The notes: generated by a model not told the origin, from the letters alone. 64,000 nucleotides of DNA from Stenotrophomonas maltophilia (GCA_002364755.1 DEZI01000030.1:111420-175419); one strand, 5' to 3'; counted from the stretch's first letter, positions 25,438 through 33,898 are shown. Numbers and translations are program-made.

Positions 25438-25553
25438 TGCCGAGCCCATGCTCGGCAATGGGCAATCGTCGCCGGGCATGGCCCGGCGCTAGCAGAATCG
25501 CTTCGCAATTCTGCGGTTCCTTTGGAACCGCGACAGGCGCACTTCGTGCACCT
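25438..25553. repeat. Cluster of five hairpins after the UbiB-type gene
   Basis: Five short inverted repeats follow one another in 116 bases: TGCCGAGC/GCTCGGCA, CGCCGGGC/GCCCGGCG (25470-25488), CAGAATCGC/GCAATTCTG (25493-25513), GCGGTTCC/GGAACCGC (25513-25531) and AGGCGCAC/GTGCACCT (25535-25553). The last one begins on the minus strand with the GTAG that contains the stop codon of the UbiB-type gene. The first two resemble SMAG stems. The cluster probably lies in the 3' UTR and just upstream of the lexA promoter. Confidence 0.65.
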
Positions 25554-25555
25554 GC

Positions 25556-27238
25556 CTACGCGTGCTTACCGCTTCTCCATATCGAGAACAGGATCCACAC
25601 GCCGCAGAAGCCGGCACCAACGAAGCCGCAGACGCCCAGCGCCAGCAGCCAGCGGCTGGAGACGCCGCCGACGCTGTGCATGACGATGGACGAGCCGATG
25701 ATCAGCGCGGCAGTGACGATGCCCATCACCAGGCGGTTGGCGGCGCGGTTCACCTGGTCGCCGAAGCCCTGCAGCGCGCTGGTCTCCACCTTCAGCTGCA
25801 GGCGTCCGCGGCGCGCGGCCTGGACCAGCCTGCGCAGGTCGCGCGGCAGTTCGCCGGCGAAGTCGATCATGCCCAGCAGGCTGCGCCGGCCGCGCTTGAG
25901 CAGCGCTCGCGGGGCGTAGCGCTGCAGCACCACCCGCTCCAGGAACGGGCGGGCGGCGCTGGCCATGTCGAAATCCGGGTCGAGCTGGCGGCCCATGCCC
26001 TCCAGGGTCAGGAAGGCCTTGATCATCAGCGCCAGGTCGGCCGGCAGGGTCAGGCTGTAACTGCGCAGCAGCTGGGTGATATCGCCCAGCATCAGGCCGA
26101 TGCGCAGGTCCTTCAACGGCACGCCACGGTACTGGTCGACGAACTGGCTGATGTCGTGCTGCAGCCGGTTCTCATCGACCTCCACGCCACCGGCCCAGTC
26201 CAGCAGGACGTCGGCCACGCCCTGCGGGTCCTGTTCGACCAGGCCATGCAGCAACTGTGCGACCTGGAAGCGGCGCACTTCGGACAGCGCGCCGACCATG
26301 CCGAAATCGATCACGCCGATGCGGCCGTCGCGCAGGTAGATGATGTTGCCGGGGTGCGGATCGGCGTGGAAGCTGCCGTCCTCCAGCACCATCTTCAGCA
26401 CGATGTCGGCACCGCGCCGGGCCAGCTCACGGCGGTCCAGCCCAGCCGCATCCACGCCGGCCAGATCGCGGCCGGGAATGCCGTCGACGAAATCCTGGAC
26501 GTTCAGGCTCTCGCAGGTCCACTGCCAGTGCACTTCGGGAATCAGGATGTCGTCGCGACCCTGGAAATTTCGGCTGATGCGCTCGGCGTTGCGGCACTCG
26601 GCGGCGAAATCCAGCTCGCGGCGCAGTGAAACGGTGAACTGCTGGACCACCTCGGCCGGGCGGTAGCGGCGCAGGTCGGGCAGCCGCGCCTCGACGATCT
26701 CGGCCAGGCGCGCGAGCAGGCGCAGGTCGGCTTACACCACGTCGCGGATGCCTGGACGGCGCACCTTCAGCACCACCTCGCGGCCGTCATGCAGCCGCGC
26801 GCGATGAGCCTGGGCCAGCGAGGCGGCCGCCATCGGGGTTTCATCGAGGAAGGCGAATACCTGCAATGGCGATGCACCTAGGTCGGATTCCAGCTGCTCG
26901 CGGATGGCCGCGTACGGCAGCGCCGGCACCGCGTTCTGCAGTTCGGAAAGCTCGGAAATCCACTCCGGCGGCAGCAGGTCGACGCGGGTGGCCAGCACCT
27001 GTCCCAGCTTGACGAAGGTCGGGCCGAGATCCTGCAGGGCGCTGCGCACGCGCACCGGTGCGGTCATGCGCAGCATCTGCTGGCTTTCCTCGTTCCAGTG
27101 CAGCAGGCGACCGGCGCGCTCGAGCACGGTGGCCAGGCCGATGCGCCGGACCACGTCGCCGAAGCCGTAGCGGATCAGGACGGCCGCGATCTCCTGCAGC
27201 CGGCCCAGGTCACGGACGGTACCCAGCGTCTCCCACAT
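25556..27238 (-). pseudogene. UbiB/ABC1 kinase-like gene interrupted by one in-frame stop
   Basis: One frame of 561 codons is broken by a single TAA at 26732-26734. Before it come GPTFVKLGQVLATR (KxGQ motif) and the alanine-rich loop AAASLAQAH with the lysine in VVLKVRRPGI. After it, in the same frame, come ADLRLLARLAEIVEARLP, FHADPHPGNIIYL, VIDFGMVG and two C-terminal membrane helices. The change looks like GAA to TAA at residue 169. Such proteins support ubiquinone synthesis or lipid metabolism. Without readthrough both halves are inactive, as the KxGQ motif and the metal site are separated. A sequencing error would also explain it. It may be a paralog, since the main ubiB is usually with other ubi genes. 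Confidence 0.85.
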
Positions 27239-27273
27239 CGGTGCCTACTCCGGTTCCATACCAGGCCAGCATG

Positions 27274-27768
27274 TCACAGCTGGGCGTCGATGCCGTGCAA
27301 TGCCGCTGCCACGGTCTGCCGCCGTATGGCTTCGCGGTCACCCTCGAACTGGAACAGCTCGGCACGGGCGTAGCCGCCGCGGCGCTTCCAGCCGATCCAG
27401 ACGCTGCCCACCGGCTTGTCCGGGCTGCCGCCGCCGGGCCCGGCGATGCCGGTCACCGCCACCGCGATGCCGGCACCGGAATTGATCAGCGCGCCGGATA
27501 CCATTTCCAGCACGGCCTCACGGCTGACCGCGCCGAACTGTTCCAGGGTCTGCGCGCGCACGCCCAGCAGGCGTTGCTTGGCTTCGTAGCTGTAGACCAC
27601 CATGCCACAGTCGAAGAACGCCGAGGAACCGGCGATATCGGTCATGCACTTGGCGATCCAGCCACCGCTGCAGCTTTCAGCGGTGACCAGTTGCAGCGCG
27701 GCCTGCTGCAGGCGCTGCCCAAGCGCGGCGGCCTGGGCATGGAGATCGGCGTCGGAGGGGAAGGACAT
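27274..27768 (-). CDS. CinA-family nicotinamide-nucleotide amidase (PncC)
   Basis: The 164-residue protein consists of the CinA C-terminal domain only: TAESCSGGWIAKCMTDIAGSSAFFDCGMVVYSYEAK and GIAGPGGG. It should convert NMN to nicotinic acid mononucleotide in pyridine-nucleotide salvage. Starts at 27768, 27774 and 27789 (TTG) are all in frame; the first codon that reads like the family (MSFPSDADL) is used. In related genomes cinA lies close to recA, as here. Confidence 0.9.
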   Translation of the reverse strand: MSFPSDADLHAQAAALGQRLQQAALQLVTAESCSGGWIAKCMTDIAGSSAFFDCGMVVYSYEAKQRLLGVRAQTLEQFGAVSREAVLEMVSGALINSGAGIAVAVTGIAGPGGGSPDKPVGSVWIGWKRRGGYARAELFQFEGDREAIRRQTVAAALHGIDAQL

Positions 27769-27835
27769 CGGCATGGATCGAGGTAGCAACGGTCATCTTG
27801 TACCGCAGATCGGCAGCGCTGTCCTCACCTGCCCC

Positions 27836-29143
27836 TCAGTGGTCGTGGTGCAGGTAGCGCGCCTGGCGCGGCAGGCGCAGGCTCACCAGGAAAGCCACCA
27901 CCATCATCACCGTGACGTACCAGAAGAACAGCTGCTCGTGGCCCAGGCTCTTCAGGCCCAGCGCGGCGTACTCGGCGCTGCCGCCGAAGATCGCGTTGCC
28001 GATGGCATAGGCCAGGCCGACGCCGAGCGCGCGCACCTGCGGCGGGAACATCTCGGCCTTCACGATGCCGGAAATGGAGGTGTAGAAGCTGACGATGGCC
28101 AGCGCCAGCACGATCAGGCCGAACGCCGCCCACGGGGTGCTGACGTGCTGCAGGGTGATCAGGATCGGCACGGTGGTGAGCGCGCCCAGCGCACCGAACA
28201 GCATCATGCTGGTGCGGCGGCCGATACGGTCGGACAGCATGCCGAACAGCGGCTGCATGCACATGTACAGGAACAGCGCGCCGGTCATCACGTAGCTGGC
28301 GGTCTTGATCGGCAGGTGCACCGTGTTGACCAGGAACTTCTGCATGTAGGTGGTGAAGGTGTAGAAGATCAGCGAGCCGCCGGCGGTATAGCCGAGCACG
28401 GTGAAGAAGGCAGCCTTGTGGTCACGAAACAGCGCGGACAGGCTGCCGGCGTCCTTGTCATCGCGGACGGCCTCGCTCTGCGTTTCGTGCAGGGTACGGC
28501 GCAGCAGCAGCGCGACCACGGCGGCGACGGCGCCGAGCACGAATGGGATGCGCCAGCCCCAGGCACGGATCTCGGCCTCGCTCAGAAGCGCTTCCATGAT
28601 GACGATGACCAGCACTGCCAGCAGCTGGCCGCCGATGAGGGTGACGTACTGGAAGGAAGAGAAGAAGCCGCGCTGGCCGCGCAGGGCAACCTCGCTCATG
28701 TAGGTGGCGGTGGTGCCGTACTCGCCGCCGACCGACAGGCCCTGGATCAGGCGCGCAACCAGCAGCAGGACCGGTGCCATCGCACCGATGGTGGCGTAGG
28801 TCGGCAGGCAGGCGACCATCAGCGAGCCGCCGCACATCATGCTGACCGAGATCAGCAGCGATTTCTTGCGACCGAGGCGATCAGCGATGCGGCCGAACAG
28901 CCAGCCGCCGATCGGCCGCATCAGGAAGCCGGCGGCAAATACCCCTGCCGTGTTGAGCAGCTGCACGGTCGGGTTGGAGGCCGGGAAAAACGCGCCGGCG
29001 AAGTAGATGGCGCAGAACGCGTAGACGTAGAAGTCGAACCATTCCACCAGGTTGCCGGATGAGGCCGACATGATGGCGAACACGCGGTGGCGTTTCTCCG
29101 CCGAGGTGTACTGGGGGAGTGCGTCGGGGCTGACGTGGGACAT
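27836..29143 (-). CDS. MHS-family MFS permease, KgtP-like (alpha-ketoglutarate)
   Basis: The 435-residue protein has 12 membrane segments. Family marks are SGNLVEWFDFYVYAF in helix 1, GRIADRLGRKKSL (motif A, loop 2-3), RLIQGLSVGGEYGTTATYMSE in helix 5, and the paired loop SDRIGRRTS. The close fit is to the proton symporters of the metabolite:H+ group, and the helix-1 and helix-5 text is most like KgtP, so dicarboxylate uptake is likely. It stands alone, with a repeat copy 127 bases behind its start. Confidence 0.85.
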   Translation of the reverse strand: MSHVSPDALPQYTSAEKRHRVFAIMSASSGNLVEWFDFYVYAFCAIYFAGAFFPASNPTVQLLNTAGVFAAGFLMRPIGGWLFGRIADRLGRKKSLLISVSMMCGGSLMVACLPTYATIGAMAPVLLLVARLIQGLSVGGEYGTTATYMSEVALRGQRGFFSSFQYVTLIGGQLLAVLVIVIMEALLSEAEIRAWGWRIPFVLGAVAAVVALLLRRTLHETQSEAVRDDKDAGSLSALFRDHKAAFFTVLGYTAGGSLIFYTFTTYMQKFLVNTVHLPIKTASYVMTGALFLYMCMQPLFGMLSDRIGRRTSMMLFGALGALTTVPILITLQHVSTPWAAFGLIVLALAIVSFYTSISGIVKAEMFPPQVRALGVGLAYAIGNAIFGGSAEYAALGLKSLGHEQLFFWYVTVMMVVAFLVSLRLPRQARYLHHDH

Positions 29144-29269
29144 GGAAGGAACTCCGGGGTGCCGTGGGGGGCAGACCTTCGGATCATCCGCCCGACGGGC
29201 GTGAGGGGATGTGCACTATCGGGCGGCTGGAGTGCAGTAATCGGCCGGGAGTGCGATATGGAGTGTTCC

Positions 29270-29443
29270 TGCAGGGCTTGCAGCCCTGCACCTGCAGAAG
29301 CCGAAGCCAGAGCAACGGCAGAAGCTGGTTTCCTGAGGGGAGTCGTGGCGGGTCCGGTTGAGGGGGCCGCCTTCGACAGTTTCCCCCTGCTGTTGGAACG
29401 GCACGGGGTCAGATCCCTTTGCGCAGCAAAGGGCTCTGACCCC
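29270..29443 (+). repeat. Composite intergenic repeat, partial copy B
   Basis: The 312-base gap between the hflX and permease genes holds this repeat and no gene. Modules in order: GCAGGGCTTGCAGCCCTGC hairpin, a GAAGCCGAAGCC/GCAACGGC tract, the left outer arm with GTCCGGTTGAGGGGG, a truncated right arm (only CCCCC), then CTGTTGGAACG and a 39-base hairpin (29405-29443) with an 18-bp stem, one mismatch and a 3-base loop. The hairpin starts 12 bases after the hflX stop on the minus strand and may serve as its terminator. Confidence 0.7.
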
Positions 29444-29455
29444 AGCCGTCGTGGT

Positions 29456-30766
29456 TTACCACTCCGGCAGTTTTTCCGGCAGCAGGGCGCGGATCGGGCC
29501 GCCGTCGGGGCTGGCGGCCAGCTTCTCGGCTTCGGCGATCGGGATGTCGACCTGCAGCAGCCAGCCGTCTTCGTCGGCTGCTTCGCTGCGGATCACTTCC
29601 AGCTGGTGCAGGCGCGCGCGCAGGCGTCCGGCGCTGGGCGGCAGGCGCAGTTGGCCGCTGACGTGCTGCAGGCCCAGGCGCTTGCCCAGCACGCCCTGCA
29701 GCAGTTCCAGACCTTCGCCGTCGCGGGCGGAGATCCACACCCGCTCGCGGCGCGAGGGATCGGGGATGCCGTCCTGGCCGTCGTGGCGCACCTCGGCACC
29801 CTCGATGCGGTCGATCTTGTTGAACACCAGCAGCTGCGGCAGGTCACCGGCGCCGACGGCGGTCAGGACTTCGTCGACCTGGGCGATGCGCTCCTCGCGG
29901 TGCGGATCGGCAGCGTCGACCAGGTGAAGCAGGAAGTCGGCCTCGCGCGCTTCGGACAAGGTCGAGCGGAACGCGGCGACCAGGTCATGCGGCAGGTCGC
30001 GCACGAAGCCGACCGTATCGGCCAGCACCACGCTGCCACCGGGCACCGCGATGCGGCGCACCGTCGGATCCAGGGTGGCAAACAGCTGGTCCGCGGCGTA
30101 GGCCTCGGCACCGGTCAGGGCATTGAACAGGGTCGACTTGCCGGCGTTGGTATAGCCGACCAGGGCCACACGCGGCAGTTCGCTGCGCAGGCGCGCGCGG
30201 CGCATCTGGGTGCGCTGCGTCTCAACCTTTTCCAGCCGCTTCTGCAGCTGCTCCACCCGCTTCTGCAACAGGCGGCGGTCGGTTTCCAGCTGGGTTTCAC
30301 CCGGGCCGCGCAGGCCGATCGAACCGCCGCGCTGACGCTCCAGATGGGTCCAGCCGCGCACCAGCCGCGTGGCCAGGTGGCGCAGCTGCGCCAGCTCGAC
30401 CTGCAGCTTGCCTTCGTGGCTGTGCGCACGCTGGGCGAAGATGTCCAGGATCAGGCCGGTACGGTCGATCACCCGGCGTTCCAGGAACCGTTCCAGGTTG
30501 CGTTCCTGGCCCGGGCTCAGCGAGTGGTTGACCAGGATCAGGTCCGCGCCGGTCGCGTCGGCCGCAGCCTTGATCTCGTCCAGCTTGCCGCTGCCGATCA
30601 GGGTCGACGGGTTGGGACGGTCCAGGCGCGCGGTGATGGTGGCGGCGATGCTGGCCCCTGCCGAGCGGGCCAGATCACCGAACTCTTCGAGCACGTCTTC
30701 TTCCAGCTTGCCGAAATGCGGCTGGATCAACAGGGCGTTCTCGCCCTTTTTCGAGCGGTCAAACAT
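29456..30766 (-). CDS. hflX: Ribosome-rescue GTPase HflX
   Basis: The 436-residue protein has the N-terminal HflX domain (GSGKLDEIKAAADATGADLILVNHSLSPGQ), a coiled linker (RRLLQKRVEQLQKRLEK) and the G domain: GYTNAGKSTLFNALT (G1), DTVGFVRDLP (G3) and NKIDRI (G4). It binds the 50S subunit and splits stalled or heat-damaged ribosomes. It starts 14 bases after hfq and shares that transcript, as in most gammaproteobacteria. Confidence 0.96.
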   Translation of the reverse strand: MFDRSKKGENALLIQPHFGKLEEDVLEEFGDLARSAGASIAATITARLDRPNPSTLIGSGKLDEIKAAADATGADLILVNHSLSPGQERNLERFLERRVIDRTGLILDIFAQRAHSHEGKLQVELAQLRHLATRLVRGWTHLERQRGGSIGLRGPGETQLETDRRLLQKRVEQLQKRLEKVETQRTQMRRARLRSELPRVALVGYTNAGKSTLFNALTGAEAYAADQLFATLDPTVRRIAVPGGSVVLADTVGFVRDLPHDLVAAFRSTLSEAREADFLLHLVDAADPHREERIAQVDEVLTAVGAGDLPQLLVFNKIDRIEGAEVRHDGQDGIPDPSRRERVWISARDGEGLELLQGVLGKRLGLQHVSGQLRLPPSAGRLRARLHQLEVIRSEAADEDGWLLQVDIPIAEAEKLAASPDGGPIRALLPEKLPEW

Positions 30767-30780
30767 TCACCGCTCCGGAA

Positions 30781-31059
30781 TCATTCGTCTGCTTCATCAC
30801 CCGCCTGACCATCATTGTCACCCGACTGCACGTAGCCACCACCCGGTCCGACCTTCACGTTACGCGCCGGCACCACGGTGGAAATGGCGTGCTTGTAGAC
30901 CATCTGGCTGACGGTATTGCGCAGCAGGACCACGAACTGATCGAACGATTCGATCGTGCCCTGCAGCTTGATGCCGTTGACCAGGTACACCGAAACCGGC
31001 ACGCGTTCGCGCCGCAGTGCGTTCAAGAAAGGATCCTGCAGCGATTGCCCCTTGGACAT
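30781..31059 (-). CDS. hfq: RNA chaperone Hfq
   Basis: The 92-residue protein has Sm1 (VSVYLVNGIKLQGTIESFDQFVVLL) and Sm2 (VYKHAISTVVPAR) motifs; the hexamer pairs sRNAs with mRNAs. The C-terminal tail (from about residue 68) is short, Gly/Asp-rich and acidic. AGGAG lies 7 bases before the start. It sits between miaA and hflX in the standard order. Confidence 0.98.
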   Translation of the reverse strand: MSKGQSLQDPFLNALRRERVPVSVYLVNGIKLQGTIESFDQFVVLLRNTVSQMVYKHAISTVVPARNVKVGPGGGYVQSGDNDGQAGDEADE

Positions 31060-31155
31060 TGCTAACTCCTGATTATTGTTCTTATTGGGTTGCCGGGGGA
31101 TGCCGCGGCCCCCGAGCCGCCTGCCGACCCGTGATGGTACACGGCCGGCGGCGGT

Positions 31156-32109
31156 TCAGCGTGCGACGAAGGTCGACACCGCGCCGGACAGGCGCTCGTG
31201 GTCGATATGGGGGTCGAACCAGCGGGCATCAAGCTCGCCACGCAGCCAGGTCAGCTGGCGCTTGGCCAGCTGCCGGGTGGCGAAAATGGCCTTGTCACGG
31301 AAGCGGGCGGCGTCGCCCTGCCCGTCAAGGAATTCCCAGGCCTGGCGATAGCCGACCGCGCGCACCGCCGGCAGGTCCAGCGGCGCGGCCACGGCCGCCA
31401 TCTGCGGCAGGGCCCGCAGGGTACGGACCTCGTCCAGGAAGCCCTGCGCCAGCATGGCGTCGAAGCGGGCCTCGATGCGCTGGTGCAGCACCGCCCGGTC
31501 GCGCGGGGCCAGGATCAGCTTCAGGGTCCGCACCGGCAAAGGCGCAACGCCCGGACGGCGCTGCCATTCAGTGATCGGGGTGCCGGTCAGCCGGTAGACT
31601 TCCAGCGCCCGCTGGATGCGCTGCGGGTCGGTGGCGTGGATGCGCGCGGCGGCGGCCGGGTCGACCTGCGCCAGTTCGGCGTGCAGGGCGGCCCAACCGC
31701 GATCGGCGGCCTCGGCACTGAGCACCTCGCGCATTGCCGGGTCGGCCTCGGGCATCGGCGAGAGTCCCTGCAGCAGGGCACGGAAATACAGCCCGGTGCC
31801 GCCAGCCAGGATCGGGGTCTTGCCGCGGGCGACGATGTCGACCACCACGCGACCGGCATCGGCGGCGAACTCGGCCGCCGAATAGGTCTCCCAGGGATCG
31901 CGCAGATCCAGCAGATGGTGCGGCGCCTGCGCGCGCTCGGCAGCGTCGGGCTTGGCCGAACCGATGTCCAGGCCGCGGTAGACCAGCGCCGAATCGACGC
32001 TGACGATCTCGCCGTCCAACTCCTGGGCCAGACGGATCGCCGTGGCGGTCTTGCCACTGGCGGTCGGGCCCATCACCGCGATCGCCAGCGGACGCTGGTC
32101 GACAGCCAT
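31156..32109 (-). CDS. miaA: tRNA dimethylallyltransferase MiaA
   Basis: The 317-residue protein has the P-loop MGPTASGKTATAI (about residues 12-24), the prenyl acceptor region DSALVYRGLDIGSAKP and AGGTGLYFRALLQG. It adds a dimethylallyl group to A37 of tRNAs reading U-starting codons. Its ATG overlaps the folP stop (TGATG), so the two are translationally coupled; hfq follows after 96 bases. Confidence 0.97.
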   Translation of the reverse strand: MAVDQRPLAIAVMGPTASGKTATAIRLAQELDGEIVSVDSALVYRGLDIGSAKPDAAERAQAPHHLLDLRDPWETYSAAEFAADAGRVVVDIVARGKTPILAGGTGLYFRALLQGLSPMPEADPAMREVLSAEAADRGWAALHAELAQVDPAAAARIHATDPQRIQRALEVYRLTGTPITEWQRRPGVAPLPVRTLKLILAPRDRAVLHQRIEARFDAMLAQGFLDEVRTLRALPQMAAVAAPLDLPAVRAVGYRQAWEFLDGQGDAARFRDKAIFATRQLAKRQLTWLRGELDARWFDPHIDHERLSGAVSTFVAR

Positions 32110-33005
32110 CAGTCTTCGTCCGGCCAGCGGATCGACGGGGCAGCATCGACGCGGGGTGCGGGCACCGCGTCCACGGCCTCCCAGATCTTCAGGGCATCGA
32201 CCGTGGCGGCCACGTCATGCACGCGCACGATGCGGGCGCCGCGCTGCACGGCGATCAGGTGCGCCGCCACCGACGCGGCCACGCGTTCGGTCGCCACCTC
32301 GCGGCCGGTCAGCTCGCCCAGGCTGCGCTTGCGCGACAGGCCGGCCAGCATCGGCACGCCCAGCTCGAGGAAACGCTCGGACCGGGCCAGCAGGGTCATG
32401 TTGTGCGCGGTGGTCTTACCGAAGCCGAAGCCCAGGTCGATCAGCAGATTCTTCTTGGCAATGCCGGCCATTTCGGCAGCGAACAGCCGCTGCACGAGGA
32501 AACCGTGGACCTCGGCCACCACGTCGTCGTAATGCGGGTCGGCCTGCATGTGGCCAGGTTCGCCCTGCATGTGCATCAGCACCACCGGCACCCCGGTATC
32601 GGCGGCCGCCTGCAGCGCGCCATCCTGGCGCAGGCCGAAGATGTCGTTGATCATGCCGGCGCCCGCCGCCACGGCAGCGCGCATCACCTCCGGCTTGAAG
32701 GTGTCGATGCTGATCGGCACGGTGGTGCGAGCTGCAAGCTGTTCGATCACCGGCAGCACGCGCTGCAGCTCTTCTTCCACCGACACCGGCGCAGCACCCG
32801 GACGGGTGGATTCGCCGCCGATATCGAGCAGGTCTGCGCCCTGCTCCGCCAGTTTCAGGCCGTGGGCGACGGCGGCATCGGTGCTGTCGTGCGCGCCACC
32901 ATCGGAGAACGAATCCGGGGTGACATTGACGATGCCCATGACCCGGGCGCGGTCCAGGCCCAGGATGCGGCCGGCGCAGTCGAGCTGGGGGGAGATATCG
33001 AACAT
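32109..33005 (-). CDS. folP: Dihydropteroate synthase
   Basis: The 298-residue TIM-barrel enzyme carries both family signatures, MGIVNVTPDSFSDGG and LDIGGESTRPGA, plus GFGFGKT and KRSLGELTGR for substrate binding. It joins para-aminobenzoate to the pterin diphosphate in folate synthesis and is the sulfonamide target. ATG at 33005 with AGGA 8 bases upstream is preferred to the in-frame start at 33023. FolP usually sits after ftsH and before glmM; here it is instead separated from ftsH by a repeat island and leads the miaA-hfq-hflX group. Confidence 0.96.
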   Translation of the reverse strand: MFDISPQLDCAGRILGLDRARVMGIVNVTPDSFSDGGAHDSTDAAVAHGLKLAEQGADLLDIGGESTRPGAAPVSVEEELQRVLPVIEQLAARTTVPISIDTFKPEVMRAAVAAGAGMINDIFGLRQDGALQAAADTGVPVVLMHMQGEPGHMQADPHYDDVVAEVHGFLVQRLFAAEMAGIAKKNLLIDLGFGFGKTTAHNMTLLARSERFLELGVPMLAGLSRKRSLGELTGREVATERVAASVAAHLIAVQRGARIVRVHDVAATVDALKIWEAVDAVPAPRVDAAPSIRWPDED

Positions 33006-33042
33006 GGGCAATCCTGCGGGCAACGGCGTTTAGTTTAGTGCG

Positions 33043-33303
33043 GCAGGGCTGCGCCCTGCACCCGCAGAGGCAGCTTCAGCATCAACGTCAAAAGCCGAAG
33101 CAACGGCAACAGCGGGCATTCCGAGGGTTGGCGGGGTGGGACCGGTTGAGGGGGACGCCGTGAACCCATCCATGGGGGCTTGGTCGCGGCATCCATGCCG
33201 CTCACACCCCCTCAGCCGGACCCACCCCACCTTGGACAGACTTCCACGATCTGTCGGAACGCACGGGGTCGGACCCCGTTGCTGCGCAACGGGCTCCGAC
33301 CCC
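33043..33303 (+). repeat. Composite intergenic repeat, copy C (full)
   Basis: The 626 bases between folP and the small membrane gene are a repeat island without other genes. Copy C has, in order: GCAGGGC/GCCCTGC hairpin (33043-33059), AACGTCAAAAGCC/GCAACGGCAAC tract, a 22-bp outer arm (33133-33154), an inner GCGGCAT/ATGCCGC hairpin (33186-33201), the matching outer arm (33207-33228, two mismatches), CTGTCGGAACG, and a 39-base hairpin (33265-33303) of the same design as in copy B. Between copies C and D lies another GGATCT/ATATCGATAT-rich stretch (33304-33396) with a CATCCACGCATGGCGTGGATC stem. Confidence 0.7.
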
Positions 33304-33396
33304 AGATGGATTTCGATATCTGACAGATTTCATCCACGCATGGCGTGGATCTGCTGGCCGAATCGACCCCATGTTGAATATCGATATCTGGAAGAT

Positions 33397-33620
33397 GTGC
33401 CGACCAACGGTCGGCACCCACCAACAGTGTCGGGAAACTGTCTGAGGCGGGGCGGTGTGGGTGGGCAGGACCGCAGGCGCCATGGATGGCGCCTACGAGC
33501 CCCCACGGATGGGTTTACGGCGCGTCCTGACCACCCACACCGCCCCGCCATCCCATGGACAGCCAGCTTTTGACGTTGACGTTGACGTTGCCTCGGCAGG
33601 TGCAGGGCGCAGCGCTGCAG
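33397..33620 (-). repeat. Composite intergenic repeat, copy D (full, inverted)
   Basis: Read on the minus strand: a GCAGCGCTGC-type start, a GTTGAC hexamer repeat (33569-33590), a 25-bp outer arm (33524-33548), an inner SMAG hairpin with perfect GGCGCCAT arms (33476-33493) preceded by GTAG, the matching outer arm (33447-33471, one mismatch in 25), and a GTGCCGACC/GGTCGGCAC hairpin (33397-33417). It is inverted relative to copy C, so the island is itself a large inverted pair. Confidence 0.7.
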
Positions 33621-33631
33621 AGGGAACACCC

Positions 33632-33820
33632 TCAACGCTGCCGGCGGCGCTTCCGGTCCACGTACAGCGTCTTGATGATGCTCAGCAGGATGCCAACGGC
33701 GATGCCGACACCGCAGCCCAGTAGCAGATTGTCCACGCTCAGGCCCACGGCGACACCGACGATGGTCGCGATGACCATTTCAACGGTATGGGAGATCGGT
33801 TGCGGCGGGGGAACGGACAT
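33632..33820 (-). CDS. Small two-helix membrane protein
   Basis: A 62-residue protein with two hydrophobic segments (about 15-31 and 34-50) rich in glycine (GVAVGLSV, LGCGVGIAVGILL) and a basic tail (KTLYVDRKRRRQR). GGAG precedes the ATG at 33820 by 6 bases, which separates it from chance frames. It follows ftsH on the same strand behind a terminator. The family is unknown to me; the paired glycine-rich helices look like a small oligomerising membrane protein. Confidence 0.6.
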   Translation of the reverse strand: MSVPPPQPISHTVEMVIATIVGVAVGLSVDNLLLGCGVGIAVGILLSIIKTLYVDRKRRRQR

Positions 33821-33872
33821 GCAGGCTCCAGCGTAAGGCGGTGACTTCAATGGGCCTTGCGGCCCGGAAACA

Positions 33873-33898
33873 ACGAGGCCGGGTTTCCCCGGCCTCGT
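33873..33898 (-). terminator. Terminator of ftsH
   Basis: ACGAGGCCGGG and its complement form an 11-bp stem with loop TTTC, followed on the minus strand by TGTTTC. It lies 22 bases after the ftsH stop. Confidence 0.75.
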
